From Pseudarthrobacter sp. (lineage in GTDB: Bacteria > Actinomycetota > Actinomycetes > Actinomycetales > Micrococcaceae), in contig JAPSJV010000005.1 in the NCBI GenBank assembly GCA_031178005.1, positions 65,212 to 129,211 on the forward strand: 64,000 nt of DNA, written 5' to 3'. The translations under genes were made by a program, and so were the position numbers. The notes beneath the pieces are model-generated. The model did not search any database, was not told where the DNA came from, and saw only the letters and a list, made by a program, of their open reading frames with translations. This document shows, piece after piece, positions 1 through 8,105 of the stretch. Within the stretch, counting starts at the first letter, position 1, and each line of letters starts with the position of its first letter.

Positions 1-20
1 GGCATCCCTAGCCTAGGAGA

Positions 21-695
21 ATGGTCAGGCAAGGTAAGCCCACAAGCGGTACGTCCCGAACAGCGGCGAAGCGCCCCGTGAGCGCGGCCGTCTACCGGCG
101 CCGCCGGCTTTTCGTTGGCCTGGTTTTGCTGCTGGTCCTGGCAGTCGCTTTCGGTGCGCTCGCGGCCGGAGGCGTTTTCCGCGGATCCACGGAGCCGGCC
201 TCGTCGACGGACGGAACCACCCCTGCGCCCGGCGATACAGCGGCAGCCGGGGACCCGGCGTCGACCCCTGCTCCTGAGCCGACTCCGACCGCGCCCGCCA
301 CGCCCACCTGCGACCAGAACCTGGTGACGGTTGCTGCGGCTACGGACAAGACGATCTACGTCGACGGGGAGAATCCGATGCTCACCCTGCAGGTGACCAA
401 CGGCGGCACGGTGGCGTGCGAGGTGAACATGGGAACGTCGCAGATGGAGTTCCTGGTGACCAGCGGCACGGACAGGATTTTCTCGTCCAAGGATTGCCAG
501 GCCAAGAGCGAGGACCTGGTGAAGGTCATCCAGCCCGGGCAGAGCGAGAGCGCCAACTTTCCGTGGCAGCGGAACCGCAGCGTAGAGGGATGCCAGCCCG
601 TGGCAGCGGTGCCCGGAGCCGGCGGCGCGTATTACGTGTACGTGGCCAAGCTGGGGAACCGGACCAGCCAAAAGGCGGTCTTCCAGCTGCAATAG
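21..695 (+). CDS. membrane-anchored extracytoplasmic protein of unknown function (disA neighbour)
   Basis: A 224-residue protein with a basic N-terminus (several Arg around residues 26-29), one transmembrane helix at about 30-52, a Ser/Thr/Pro/Ala-rich linker (about 55-95) and a C-terminal domain of about 125 residues with four cysteines that could form disulfides outside the cell. It ends head to head with disA, as does the membrane protein gene Rv3587c next to disA (Rv3586) in Mycobacterium tuberculosis; the positional match is known synteny, the functional link is not known. An AGGAGA sequence abuts the ATG at 21, which is tight; a GTG near 78 would give a shorter protein that still keeps the helix. 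I do not recognise an enzymatic motif. It may be a cell-envelope ligand-binding protein. Confidence 0.8.
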   Translation: MVRQGKPTSGTSRTAAKRPVSAAVYRRRRLFVGLVLLLVLAVAFGALAAGGVFRGSTEPASSTDGTTPAPGDTAAAGDPASTPAPEPTPTAPATPTCDQNLVTVAAATDKTIYVDGENPMLTLQVTNGGTVACEVNMGTSQMEFLVTSGTDRIFSSKDCQAKSEDLVKVIQPGQSESANFPWQRNRSVEGCQPVAAVPGAGGAYYVYVAKLGNRTSQKAVFQLQ

Positions 696-761
696 CCCAA
701 GTAAGTCGCAGTTGTTGCCCTTTACAGGCCTGTGAAGGCCAACAACTGCGACTTACTTGGG
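696..761. terminator. bidirectional terminator hairpin between convergent genes
   Basis: A perfect 22-bp inverted repeat (arms 696-717 and 740-761, 22-nt loop) begins directly after the TAG of the upstream gene and ends 10 bp before the stop of disA. Its position between two converging genes fits a shared terminator. The arms are not very GC-rich (core GTCGCAGTTGTTG) and have no clean T-tract, so it could also be a copy of a repeated intergenic palindrome. Confidence 0.7.
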
Positions 762-770
762 GGCGGCGGG

Positions 771-1847
771 CTAGAGGAAGCGGTCCAGCAGGCTGGCTTC
801 CGCCATCCGGCTGAGGCCTTCGCGGACCGTGCGGGCGCGCTGGTCGCCGATGCCGTCCACGGTCATAAGGTCCTCGATGGTGGCTGCCATCAGGTGCTGC
901 AGCCCGCCGAAGTGGTCCACCAGCCTGTCCGCCACGGCCTTGGGGACTGCCTTCAGCCCGGACAGCAGCCGGTAACCGCGGGGCTGCACGACGGCGTCGA
1001 GGGTGTCCACGCCACCGGCGAAGCCGATGATCCCGGCGATCTTGCTGAGGTCGATCAGTTCCGTCGGCCCAAGGTTGACGAGGGCGTTGACGGCGGTGTC
1101 GATGTCCTCGGAGGAGGCATCGGGACCGGCGTAGTCACGGATGATGACGTCGCTCCCTGGGCCGCGGCCCACCGTGAGCTCATCCAATTGCAGGGAGAGC
1201 AGGCGGCCGTCTTCGCCAAGCTCCAGGACATACTGGGAGATTTCCTCGGAGATCCGTCGCACCATCTCGTGGCGCTGCAGCGTGACGGCGACATCCCGGA
1301 CCGTGACCATGGCTTCGATTTCAAGTGCGGACAGCGAGCTGGTGACCTGGTCCAGCCGGGAGCGGTAGCGTTCCAGCGTGGCGAGGGCCTGGTTGGCACG
1401 GGCCAGGACTTTTTCGGAGCCTTCCAGCACGTGGCGGAGGCCGTTGACGTACAGCGCGATGATCTGCATGGACTGGCTGACGGAGATAACGGGCACGCCG
1501 GTCTGGATGGCAACGCGTTCAGCGGTACGGTGCCGGGTGCCGGATTCCTGGGTTTCGATGCTGGAATCGGGGACCAGTTGGACGGCCGCCCGGAGGATGT
1601 TCCCGGCGTCCTTGTCGCAAATGATGGCGCCGTCCATCTTGGCCAGTTCGCGGAGCCTGGTGGGGGAGAAGTCGATCCCGATGTCGAAGCCGCCCGAACA
1701 AATGGATTCGATGGTGCGGTCGGATCCCAGGACGATCAATGCACCGGTCCGGCCGCGGAGGATGCGTTCCAGGCCATCGCGCAGAGGCGTGCCGGGAGCC
1801 ACCCTGCCCAGAGTCGCCTTGAGCGATTCTTCGGGGCTCCGAGCCAT
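771..1847 (-). CDS. disA: DNA integrity scanning protein DisA, diadenylate cyclase
   Basis: Makes the second messenger c-di-AMP from two ATP in the cytoplasm; in Bacillus it scans DNA and stops synthesis at branched structures. The 358-residue protein has the usual length. The N-terminal DAC domain carries the catalytic DGA (72-74) and RHR (105-107, in GTRHRTAE) motifs. A helical linker follows, and the C-terminal part has the HhH DNA-binding segment (TVDGIGDQRARTVREGL). I chose the ATG at 1847 (MARSPEES), which has an AGGGA ribosome-binding site 7 nt upstream; the frame stays open upstream but that extension is not like the family. It is convergent with the membrane protein gene. radA, often its direct neighbour in actinobacteria and firmicutes, is here 9 kb away. 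Confidence 0.97.
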   Translation of the reverse strand: MARSPEESLKATLGRVAPGTPLRDGLERILRGRTGALIVLGSDRTIESICSGGFDIGIDFSPTRLRELAKMDGAIICDKDAGNILRAAVQLVPDSSIETQESGTRHRTAERVAIQTGVPVISVSQSMQIIALYVNGLRHVLEGSEKVLARANQALATLERYRSRLDQVTSSLSALEIEAMVTVRDVAVTLQRHEMVRRISEEISQYVLELGEDGRLLSLQLDELTVGRGPGSDVIIRDYAGPDASSEDIDTAVNALVNLGPTELIDLSKIAGIIGFAGGVDTLDAVVQPRGYRLLSGLKAVPKAVADRLVDHFGGLQHLMAATIEDLMTVDGIGDQRARTVREGLSRMAEASLLDRFL

Positions 1848-2107
1848 GCGTGTTCCCTTCAACGGTGCAGGCCCACGCCCACAAAGATGCCGTTTCCGGC
1901 CGTCTGGCAGCGGGAGGCCAAAGTGCATGGTTTCCCGCAAGCACCATGATAGAGGTAAAGCACCCCAACAACCGCACGGACAAGCCGCAAAGTGCCCCAT
2001 AAGATAGTTCCGGGAGCATCCGTTGAAGTCAGTACGACGGCGGGTGGCCAGGGGGCATTTTGCGCGCCTTTCGCATCAGGCGGCGAGAGCTGCGCACCGA
2101 GGGCGTT
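1848..2107. other. intergenic region upstream of disA
   Basis: This 260-base gap lies between the 3' end of the Cache-domain gene and the start of disA, both on the minus strand. It should hold the disA promoter. I see no convincing promoter, hairpin or small gene; the plus-strand open frames here have no family features. Confidence 0.4.
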
Positions 2108-2878
2108 TCAGCGGACTGTACTGGTACCCAGTGCGACCGGATGGACGACGGCCAGCGGCAGCCGCCCGCACGGCATGACGAGGAGCTCCGCGCCCGCGTA
2201 CCAATCACCTCGCGGCCGTACGGTCCGACCTGCAGCCAGGCTGTAGGGAGCCAGAAGGGTGCCTGCAGCCAATTGGGCATCTGCCGAGACCACCACCCTG
2301 CCTGCTTGGTTGACAAGGCTGGCAGCCGGGTGCAGCACCCTCAGCATCGGGAGAAGGTGGTGTTCCAATGACTCAACAAACACATCCGCACCTGCAACTC
2401 CAACCCTCCGGCCTGCTGCCGCCACTGGTACTGTCATGGTCACGGTGTATTCATCCGTGCACAGGAAATCGACGTACGGGCCTGTGATGTGTGACTGTCC
2501 GGTTTCCATCGGCTTAGTGAACCATTCCCTCCGAATGTAGGTATCTGAGGCGGAAGTCGCTGACAGCGGTACCAGCGGTTCCATGGCTTCTCCCTGCCAC
2601 CAGGCCATGTGCCAGGCGGCGTCGGCCAAGGCATTTTCTGCGGCTACGAATCCAGCTCCAACTACAGGCGAGCGGCGGCCTTTCACCAGGGCGGCTGCTA
2701 AGGGCCGCGTGATTACATTGAGCTGTTTGGCCCGCGGGGGATGGCCCGGATCTTGAAACAGGTCTGCCAGCACAGGCACCCAGCCCGAGACTTCGACGAG
2801 GATGTTCTCGAAAAATCCCGTTACTTGGCTAAGCGGATCCACCGGACCTTCCTCGGTCCATTCGGTCACGGAGCTCAT
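2108..2878 (-). CDS. soluble Cache (PDC)-domain protein, probable amine or amino-acid sensor
   Basis: A 256-residue protein with no signal peptide or transmembrane segment, made almost entirely of a Cache-type ligand-binding fold. Visible signature elements resemble the amino-acid/amine-binding dCache_1 pocket: Tyr114, Arg117-x-Trp119-Phe120, PYVD (134-137), the strand TVTMTVPV, GVAGAD with Asp165, and a second-lobe SLVNQAGRVVVSAD segment. Cache domains usually sit outside the membrane in receptors; here the domain is alone and apparently cytoplasmic. Its ATG overlaps the TGA of the GntR gene by 4 nt (ATGA), so the two are translationally coupled. They are divergent from a polyamine-type ABC transporter. 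I infer that it senses a transported amine and works with the repressor; the ligand and the interaction are untested. Confidence 0.8.
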   Translation of the reverse strand: MSSVTEWTEEGPVDPLSQVTGFFENILVEVSGWVPVLADLFQDPGHPPRAKQLNVITRPLAAALVKGRRSPVVGAGFVAAENALADAAWHMAWWQGEAMEPLVPLSATSASDTYIRREWFTKPMETGQSHITGPYVDFLCTDEYTVTMTVPVAAAGRRVGVAGADVFVESLEHHLLPMLRVLHPAASLVNQAGRVVVSADAQLAAGTLLAPYSLAAGRTVRPRGDWYAGAELLVMPCGRLPLAVVHPVALGTSTVR

Positions 2879-3639
2879 CCTGTCCTCCTTTTAATGTCAT
2901 CCGGTTGAGAGTCGACAAGCCGGGCGTGTTCGTTGATAAGAGCAGTCAGGCCCGTTCGGATCTGGATAGTCACAGCCTCGCGCGCGGCGGCGGCATCTGC
3001 CGAGGCCACCGCATCGGCGATACGTTGGCACAACTGAACCATGGTGGCGTCGAACTCTCCGTCTTCCTGCAGCAGCAGCATCAGCGGACCGAACTCCTTA
3101 TGAAGCCGGCCGAACTCACGCGTCAGCCGCGCAGACTGGCTCAATGCGGCCAGCTCGAGGAAGAACTCTCCCACCGCGGCTCCTCCGAAGCCGCGACCGC
3201 GTAACATCCCGTGCAGTACTCCTGCGTCCTCCGGTCCCGCAAAGTCGGCTGCGAGTTCGGCCGCTGTCGCTGCAATGGCCCGGTAATGAATCGCGAGGTC
3301 GCGAACCTCTACCCGGCTCATCCCCCGAAGTCGGGCGCGTACCAGTTCGGCGCGGCGCCCGGCAGGGACAGTGACGTAGGTGCCGCCTTCACGTCCTCGG
3401 CGGGTCATCACGAGGCCGTGCGACCTAAGTCCGACGAGGGCCTCCCTTGCCGTAACGGTGGCAACGCCCATCAGTGAAGCCAATTCAGCTTCGCTGGGGA
3501 GGCGGTCACCGTCCCGCAGTACGCCGGCCGCGATGCCCTCGACGATCCTGTCCTGCACCCGCTGCGCCTTACCCGCCTCGCCTAATGGGGCAAAGACGGT
3601 CGAGAGCATGCGCTGACGCGGCGACGAGTTCTGGGGCAT
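2875..3639 (-). CDS. GntR family transcriptional regulator, FadR/FCD type
   Basis: A 254-residue DNA-binding regulator. The N-terminal winged helix-turn-helix spans about 25-92 (DGDRLPSEAELASLMGVA, then TVTAREALVGLRSHGLV). The C-terminal all-helical FCD ligand-binding domain covers about 100-240. I prefer the ATG at 3639, preceded by AGGAAGGA at a good distance, over a frame extension to 3690 that would run into the intergenic operator region. It overlaps the Cache-domain gene by 4 nt and is divergent from the ABC transporter operon. The 15-bp palindrome at 3671-3685, just upstream of its start, is a likely operator, suggesting autoregulation and control of the transporter. The effector is probably a polyamine or a related amine, from context only. 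Confidence 0.9.
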   Translation of the reverse strand: MPQNSSPRQRMLSTVFAPLGEAGKAQRVQDRIVEGIAAGVLRDGDRLPSEAELASLMGVATVTAREALVGLRSHGLVMTRRGREGGTYVTVPAGRRAELVRARLRGMSRVEVRDLAIHYRAIAATAAELAADFAGPEDAGVLHGMLRGRGFGGAAVGEFFLELAALSQSARLTREFGRLHKEFGPLMLLLQEDGEFDATMVQLCQRIADAVASADAAAAREAVTIQIRTGLTALINEHARLVDSQPDDIKRRTG

Positions 3640-3670
3640 AAGTTCAATCCTTCCTGAGTCGCCGCCACTA

Positions 3671-3685
3671 AGTGCACATTGCACT
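3671..3685. promoter_or_regulatory. candidate GntR operator, AGTGCA-N3-TGCACT
   Basis: A perfect interrupted palindrome, AGTGCACATTGCACT, in the divergent region between the GntR gene and the transporter operon, 32 bp upstream of the GntR start. FCD-type GntR proteins usually bind short palindromes of this size beside their own genes. Nearby are two nested inverted repeats, CTGTGATGC (3700-3708)/GCATCACAG (3761-3769) and ACATAT (3714-3719)/ATATGT (3733-3738), which may be further sites. Confidence 0.55.
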
Positions 3686-3793
3686 ACCAAATTTACATGC
3701 TGTGATGCTCTTTACATATAGCCTCTGGTTCCATATGTTTAACCTCCTGATGTGTAGCCCGCATCACAGTCATCGTTGGGAAGGACCTAAGCC

Positions 3794-4873
3794 GTGCAAG
3801 CCACAGCATCCGCCGCTGCTTCCGCAGCCTCTGCCCCGGAAACTTCGGACCCCTCTGGCAGGCCCGCAATTGCTATGCGCAATGTGGTGAAAACCTTCGG
3901 GGAGTTCGCTGCCGTCAAAGGCCTGGACCTGGACATCCGGAGGGGCGAGTTTTTCTCACTCCTGGGGCCTTCGGGTTCCGGCAAGACCACCGTGCTACGT
4001 ATGGTTGCCGGCTTCGAACTGCCCACCTCTGGCAGGATCGAGCTGGCTGGACGCGACGTAACCCGTCGCGCACCGTTTGAGCGCAACGTCAACACCGTTT
4101 TCCAGGACTACGCCCTTTTCCCCCACCTGAGCGTGGCGCAGAACGTTGAATACGGACTCAAACTGCGCAAGACCCCTCGAGCAGAGCGGCGCAGGCTGGT
4201 CAACGAGGCGTTGGAGATGATCCGGCTGCCGCACGTAGCGGACAGGCTGCCCTCACAGCTTTCGGGTGGCCAGCGGCAGCGTGTGGCCCTCGCCCGCGCC
4301 CTGGTATTGCGTCCGCAGGTGCTGCTGCTGGATGAGCCGCTCGGCGCCCTGGACAAACAATTACGCGAGCAAATGCAGGTCGAACTCAAACAAATACAGC
4401 GCACGGTGGGTATCACCTTTGTTTTCGTTACTCACGACCAGGAGGAGGCGCTCACGCTGTCTGACCGCGTTGCCGTCTTCAACGAGGGTGTTGTCGAACA
4501 AGTGGGCACGCCTGAAGACCTTTACGAACGACCCGGCACCCGCTTCGTCGCTTCGTTTCTGGGCAGTACCAACCTGGTGGAGGGCGACCTGGCACGCCAA
4601 TTGACAGGTTCCACGGGGCTGCTAAGTATCAGGCCGGAGCGGATCCAGGTTCGGAACCTCAATGACTCCTCACCTGATGCGGATCATGTCTCCAGCCTGG
4701 AAGCGGTGATCGAGGAGATCGTCTACACGGGTCCCGCTACCCGTTACGTGGCGCGCACCGACGGCGGGCAAACCCTCATTGTTCAGGAACAGAACGATTC
4801 CCGCGCGTCCGGAGCAGGCCGCGGCGACCGCGTCCGGCTCCAGTGGCCGTCCCGCTTCAACTACACCGTTTAG
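3794..4873 (+). CDS. potA: spermidine/putrescine-type ABC transporter ATP-binding protein
   Basis: ATPase of a polyamine-type importer, working as a dimer on the inner face of the membrane. The 359-residue protein has Walker A GPSGSGKT (58-65), the Q-loop in VFQDYALFPH, signature LSGGQ (156-160), Walker B LLLDE (177-181) and switch His214 (VTHDQEEA), then a C-terminal TOBE-like domain (about 240-359), as in PotA and FbpC. The GTG at 3794 follows GGAAGGACC at a suitable distance; an ATG at 3875 (MRNVVKTF) would give a shorter protein lacking the Ala/Ser-rich start. It is the first gene of a four-gene operon with its binding protein and two permeases. Substrate is assigned from the family of the whole set; related uptake of other amines cannot be excluded. 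Confidence 0.92.
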   Translation: MQATASAAASAASAPETSDPSGRPAIAMRNVVKTFGEFAAVKGLDLDIRRGEFFSLLGPSGSGKTTVLRMVAGFELPTSGRIELAGRDVTRRAPFERNVNTVFQDYALFPHLSVAQNVEYGLKLRKTPRAERRRLVNEALEMIRLPHVADRLPSQLSGGQRQRVALARALVLRPQVLLLDEPLGALDKQLREQMQVELKQIQRTVGITFVFVTHDQEEALTLSDRVAVFNEGVVEQVGTPEDLYERPGTRFVASFLGSTNLVEGDLARQLTGSTGLLSIRPERIQVRNLNDSSPDADHVSSLEAVIEEIVYTGPATRYVARTDGGQTLIVQEQNDSRASGAGRGDRVRLQWPSRFNYTV

Positions 4874-4924
4874 TTTCTGCACCATCTCTGTTATTACCCC
4901 GCACCACCACGAAAGAAGGTACCC

Positions 4925-6121
4925 ATGAATACCACCAAAGCCCTGCCGCTCGCGGCACTAGCCGCACTCTCCCTGGTCCTGGCCGGATGCGGCGGCTCAA
5001 CACCCGCGGCATCAAGCGGCGGCATCCAGGTCCCCGACATCGCGGCCGCCACTGAGGTAGGGGCGTCCGAGGGCGAAGTCAACATCATTGCCTGGGCCGG
5101 TTTCGTTGAAGATGGCTCTACCAACCCCGACGCCGACTGGGTCACCGAGTTTGAGAAGCAGACTCAATGCAACGTCAACCGCAAGGTCGGCGCGACCAGT
5201 GATGAGATGGTGCAGCTGATGCGCACCGGTGAATACGACCTCGTCTCGGCCTCCGGGGATGCGTCCCTTCGCTTGATCGCGGGAGGTGATGTGGCGCCTA
5301 TCAACACGGATTTGATCCCCAACTTTGGCAACATCGTTGATGGCCTCAAGGGCCAGATTTACGACACTCTTAACGGCAAGAGCTACGGAGTTCCCATCGG
5401 GCGTGGTGCAAACGTGCTGATGTACAACACGGAAGCGGTTCCGGAGGCTCCGGACTCGTGGGAAGCGACGTGGGATCCGAACAGCGAGTATGCGGGAAAG
5501 GTCATGGCCTACGATTCCCCGATCTTCATCGCCGACGCCGCCGTCTACCTGATGGCGACCCAGCCTGACCTGGGCATCACCAATCCCTACGCGTTGGATA
5601 AGGAGCAGTTGGCTGCGGCCGTTGAGCTGCTCAAGTCCCAGAACAAGATTGCCGGCGAGTACTGGAACGATGCCCTGAAGGCAGCCTCTTCCATCTCATC
5701 CGGTACCGCTTCACTGGGTACCGGATGGCAGGTAGTGGTAAATATCGCCCAGGCCGACGGCGGCAAGGTCGGCTCTGTCCTGCCTAAAGAAGGTGCTACC
5801 GGTTGGTCCGATACCTGGATGCTGTCCGCAAAGTCGAAGAACGCCAACTGCGCGTACAAGTGGATGGACTGGGCCTCCAACCCGGAAGTAAACGCCAAGA
5901 TCGCCCAGAATTTCGGCATGGCCCCGGCGAATGCGCTGGCCTGCGAGGGCTCTAAGGAGAACGAGGAGCACTGCGCCACCTTCCACGCTACTGACGAGGA
6001 CTATTACAAGCAGGTCTGGATGTGGACCACTCCGGTCGAGCAGTGCATTGACGGCCGGACTGACGCAACCTGTACCAACTACCAGGAATGGACCAAGGCC
6101 TGGACCGAGGTCAAGGGCTAG
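4925..6121 (+). CDS. polyamine-type ABC transporter substrate-binding lipoprotein (PotD/PotF-like)
   Basis: Captures the substrate outside the cell and delivers it to the permeases. The 398-residue protein has a lipoprotein signal peptide with lipobox LAGC (Cys22 lipidated). The mature part resembles family-1 extracellular solute-binding proteins of the PotD group: an early strand VNIIAWAGFVED, a YDLVSASGD loop and YGVPIGRGANVLMYN. Six or more cysteines in the mature part (for example in TQCNVN, NANCAYK, LACEGS, EQCIDG) may form disulfides, more than is usual for PotD. The GAAGG before the ATG fits. It lies 51 nt after potA. A strong hairpin after its stop separates it from the permease genes. 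Confidence 0.9.
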   Translation: MNTTKALPLAALAALSLVLAGCGGSTPAASSGGIQVPDIAAATEVGASEGEVNIIAWAGFVEDGSTNPDADWVTEFEKQTQCNVNRKVGATSDEMVQLMRTGEYDLVSASGDASLRLIAGGDVAPINTDLIPNFGNIVDGLKGQIYDTLNGKSYGVPIGRGANVLMYNTEAVPEAPDSWEATWDPNSEYAGKVMAYDSPIFIADAAVYLMATQPDLGITNPYALDKEQLAAAVELLKSQNKIAGEYWNDALKAASSISSGTASLGTGWQVVVNIAQADGGKVGSVLPKEGATGWSDTWMLSAKSKNANCAYKWMDWASNPEVNAKIAQNFGMAPANALACEGSKENEEHCATFHATDEDYYKQVWMWTTPVEQCIDGRTDATCTNYQEWTKAWTEVKG

Positions 6122-6148
6122 AAGTAATTCGTCCGGTTCCCCATTCAG

Positions 6149-6187
6149 GCGGGGGTAAGGCGGCGCGCTGCGCCGCCTTACCCCCGC
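6149..6187 (+). terminator. strong hairpin between binding-protein and permease genes
   Basis: A perfect 18-bp inverted repeat (arms 6149-6166 and 6170-6187, 3-nt loop), very GC-rich, 27 nt after the binding-protein stop. There is no T-tract. Such hairpins protect upstream mRNA from 3' decay or cause partial termination, giving more binding protein than permease, as known for malE-malF. Confidence 0.75.
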
Positions 6188-6205
6188 GGCCAGCATCCAC
6201 ACCAA

Positions 6206-6237
6206 AGGAGGAACGGCGGTAAGCCGCCGAAACCGCC
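6206..6237 (+). promoter_or_regulatory. ribosome-binding site joined to its start codon by a stem-loop
   Basis: AGGAGG (6206-6211) lies 26 nt before the ATG at 6238, too far for normal initiation. Between them is a 6-bp hairpin (6214-6219 with 6224-6229, TAAG loop). If it folds, the effective spacing drops to about 10 nt. A TAA in frame at 6220-6222 excludes an earlier start, so this decides the start codon. Confidence 0.6.
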
Positions 6238-7164
6238 ATGGCAGCATCAACTATCGAGCCGGAGATAGTATCCGGCACCCCCACGCCGGACGGTCACCAC
6301 CACCGACGCGGCGACGGTATCTCCAGGCTCCTTCACGCCAGGCCGAAGCTCAGGCTGACCGCGCTACTGACCCTCCCGCTGGCATGGCTCGGCGTACTTT
6401 ACATAGGGTCGCTCGTCCTCTTGTTCGTCACTGCGTTCTGGACTACTGACACATTCACCTCGAAGGTGATCCCAGCCTTTACTCTGGAAAACTTCGTGGA
6501 GATCCTCACGGTCCCCGCCTATCAGCTGACTGCCCTGCGCACGATTGGAATCGCGTTTGCCGTGACCGCCTTGTGCGCAGTGGTGGCACTGCCGCTTGGC
6601 CTTTACATGGCGAAGGTGGCATCTCCGACGGTGCGTGCGGTGCTCGCAATCGGCATAACCCTGCCACTTTGGGCAGGCTACCTGGTGAAGGTGTTCTCGT
6701 GGCGTATCACGTTCATGAATGGTGGCCCGCTCGATTGGCTGCTGGCGCCCTTGGGTATGACCGGCCCCGGCTACGGCACCCCGGCCCTGATAGTGACTTT
6801 GGCGTACTTGTGGTTCCCTTACATGGCTGTTCCGGTGTATTCGGCGTTCCGCCAAATCCCGGACAATCTTTTTGACGCCTCTTCAGACTTGGGCGCGAAA
6901 GCCTGGGCAACCGTCAGGACCGTCGCCATCCCGCTCCTCAAGCCGGCGTTTATCGCCGGGTCGATCTTCACGTTCTCCTTGAGCCTGGGAGACTACATCG
7001 CGGCGCAGTTCGTAGGTGGCAAGACGCAGGTCATTGGCACTGTGATCGCCTCGAACATCAACTTGAACCCTCCGCTTGCGGCCGCATTCGGCACGGTGCC
7101 GATCGTCGTCGTTGTTCTGTATCTATTCCTGGCCCGCAAGTCCGGCGCCCTCAAGCAGCTTTAG
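6238..7164 (+). CDS. potB: polyamine-type ABC transporter permease (PotB-like)
   Basis: One of two inner-membrane subunits forming the translocation channel. The 308-residue protein has a hydrophilic N-terminus of about 40 residues and about six hydrophobic segments, starting with LTLPLAWLGVLYIGSLVLLF. The cytoplasmic EAA loop that docks on the ATPase is visible as DASSDLGAKAWATV, followed by RTVAIPLLKP. The start at 6238 is fixed by an upstream in-frame stop; its ribosome-binding site is brought close by a hairpin. The next permease gene starts 12 nt downstream. Confidence 0.9.
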   Translation: MAASTIEPEIVSGTPTPDGHHHRRGDGISRLLHARPKLRLTALLTLPLAWLGVLYIGSLVLLFVTAFWTTDTFTSKVIPAFTLENFVEILTVPAYQLTALRTIGIAFAVTALCAVVALPLGLYMAKVASPTVRAVLAIGITLPLWAGYLVKVFSWRITFMNGGPLDWLLAPLGMTGPGYGTPALIVTLAYLWFPYMAVPVYSAFRQIPDNLFDASSDLGAKAWATVRTVAIPLLKPAFIAGSIFTFSLSLGDYIAAQFVGGKTQVIGTVIASNINLNPPLAAAFGTVPIVVVVLYLFLARKSGALKQL

Positions 7165-7176
7165 GAGCCCGAGTCC

Positions 7177-7980
7177 ATGAGATTTTCATCCTCCGCCATA
7201 TTTTCCTTGCGGCTCTTCGCCGGCCTGATTATGGCAGCCATCTACCTGCCGTTGATTCTGGTAGTCCTGAACTCTTTTAATGCCTCAACCTCCGGAACGT
7301 TCCCCATTACTGACTTCACCACCCGTTGGTGGAGCGCCGCGTTCCACAACGAAGGCGTGCGTGAGGCTCTCTGGACCTCCCTGCGTGTTGCCGCACTGGC
7401 CACGACCATCGCACTCGTGTTGGGTACCATGATCGCCTTTGCCCTTTCGCGCTACGAATTCTTCGGCAAGAACACTGTGAATCTGTTGGTGGTACTCCCA
7501 ATCGCATTGCCAGGCATCGTTACGGGTGTCGCTTTGAACAACACCTTCAAGACGGTGCTTGAACCGATTGGCATTGGGCTGGGGCTGTTCTCCGTGATCG
7601 TGGGGCACGCTACGTTTTGCATCGTGATGGTCTTCAATAACGTCCAGGCCCGCCTGGGGCGGATTAACAGGGGTCTGGAAGAGGCGGCCATGGACATGGG
7701 CGCGAATGTTGTGAAGACCTTCTTCACGGTTACGTTCCCGGGCTTTCGGTCCGCTTTCGTGGCGGGTGGGGTGCTGGCGTTCGCGCTGAGCTTCGATGAG
7801 ATCGTAGTGACTACATTTACCGCTCCTCCCGGGACGGAGACCCTGCCGATCTGGATTTTCAACAACATGGCCAGGCCCAATCAGGCCCCTGTCGTCAACG
7901 TGATCGCAGCCCTGCTGATTCTCGCGTCCATGGTTCCGGTTTATCTCAGCCAGCGCATGACCGGAGACCACAAGAAATGA
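7177..7980 (+). CDS. potC: polyamine-type ABC transporter permease (PotC-like)
   Basis: Second channel subunit, 267 residues, with about six transmembrane segments (first at about 10-32, LFAGLIMAAIYLPLILVVL) and the EAA loop EEAAMDMGANVVKTFF (about 167-183). It pairs with the PotB-like protein. AGGAG lies 10 nt before the ATG. It is the last gene of the transporter operon; the next plus-strand gene is more than 850 nt away, and I see no clear terminator just after the stop. Confidence 0.9.
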   Translation: MRFSSSAIFSLRLFAGLIMAAIYLPLILVVLNSFNASTSGTFPITDFTTRWWSAAFHNEGVREALWTSLRVAALATTIALVLGTMIAFALSRYEFFGKNTVNLLVVLPIALPGIVTGVALNNTFKTVLEPIGIGLGLFSVIVGHATFCIVMVFNNVQARLGRINRGLEEAAMDMGANVVKTFFTVTFPGFRSAFVAGGVLAFALSFDEIVVTTFTAPPGTETLPIWIFNNMARPNQAPVVNVIAALLILASMVPVYLSQRMTGDHKK

Positions 7981-8105
7981 CTCCGCGATAACGGGAACCT
8001 GGCTTTTCGTCAGCCCGCTACCCTCTCCGCGGGGCGGCTGTATCCACAAGGCACTGAACTCCTGGACAGACCGGCCACAACGAAGGTGGCGCCGGTCAAC
8101 CTGTC

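Noticed and set aside
732-1949. Plus-strand open frame of 405 codons over disA
   Set aside because: It is the reverse of disA, which has all catalytic motifs; the plus-strand product has none.
7981-8105. Terminator after potC
   Set aside because: The GC-rich stretch near 8013-8040 gives only partial pairing; I could not draw a convincing stem.
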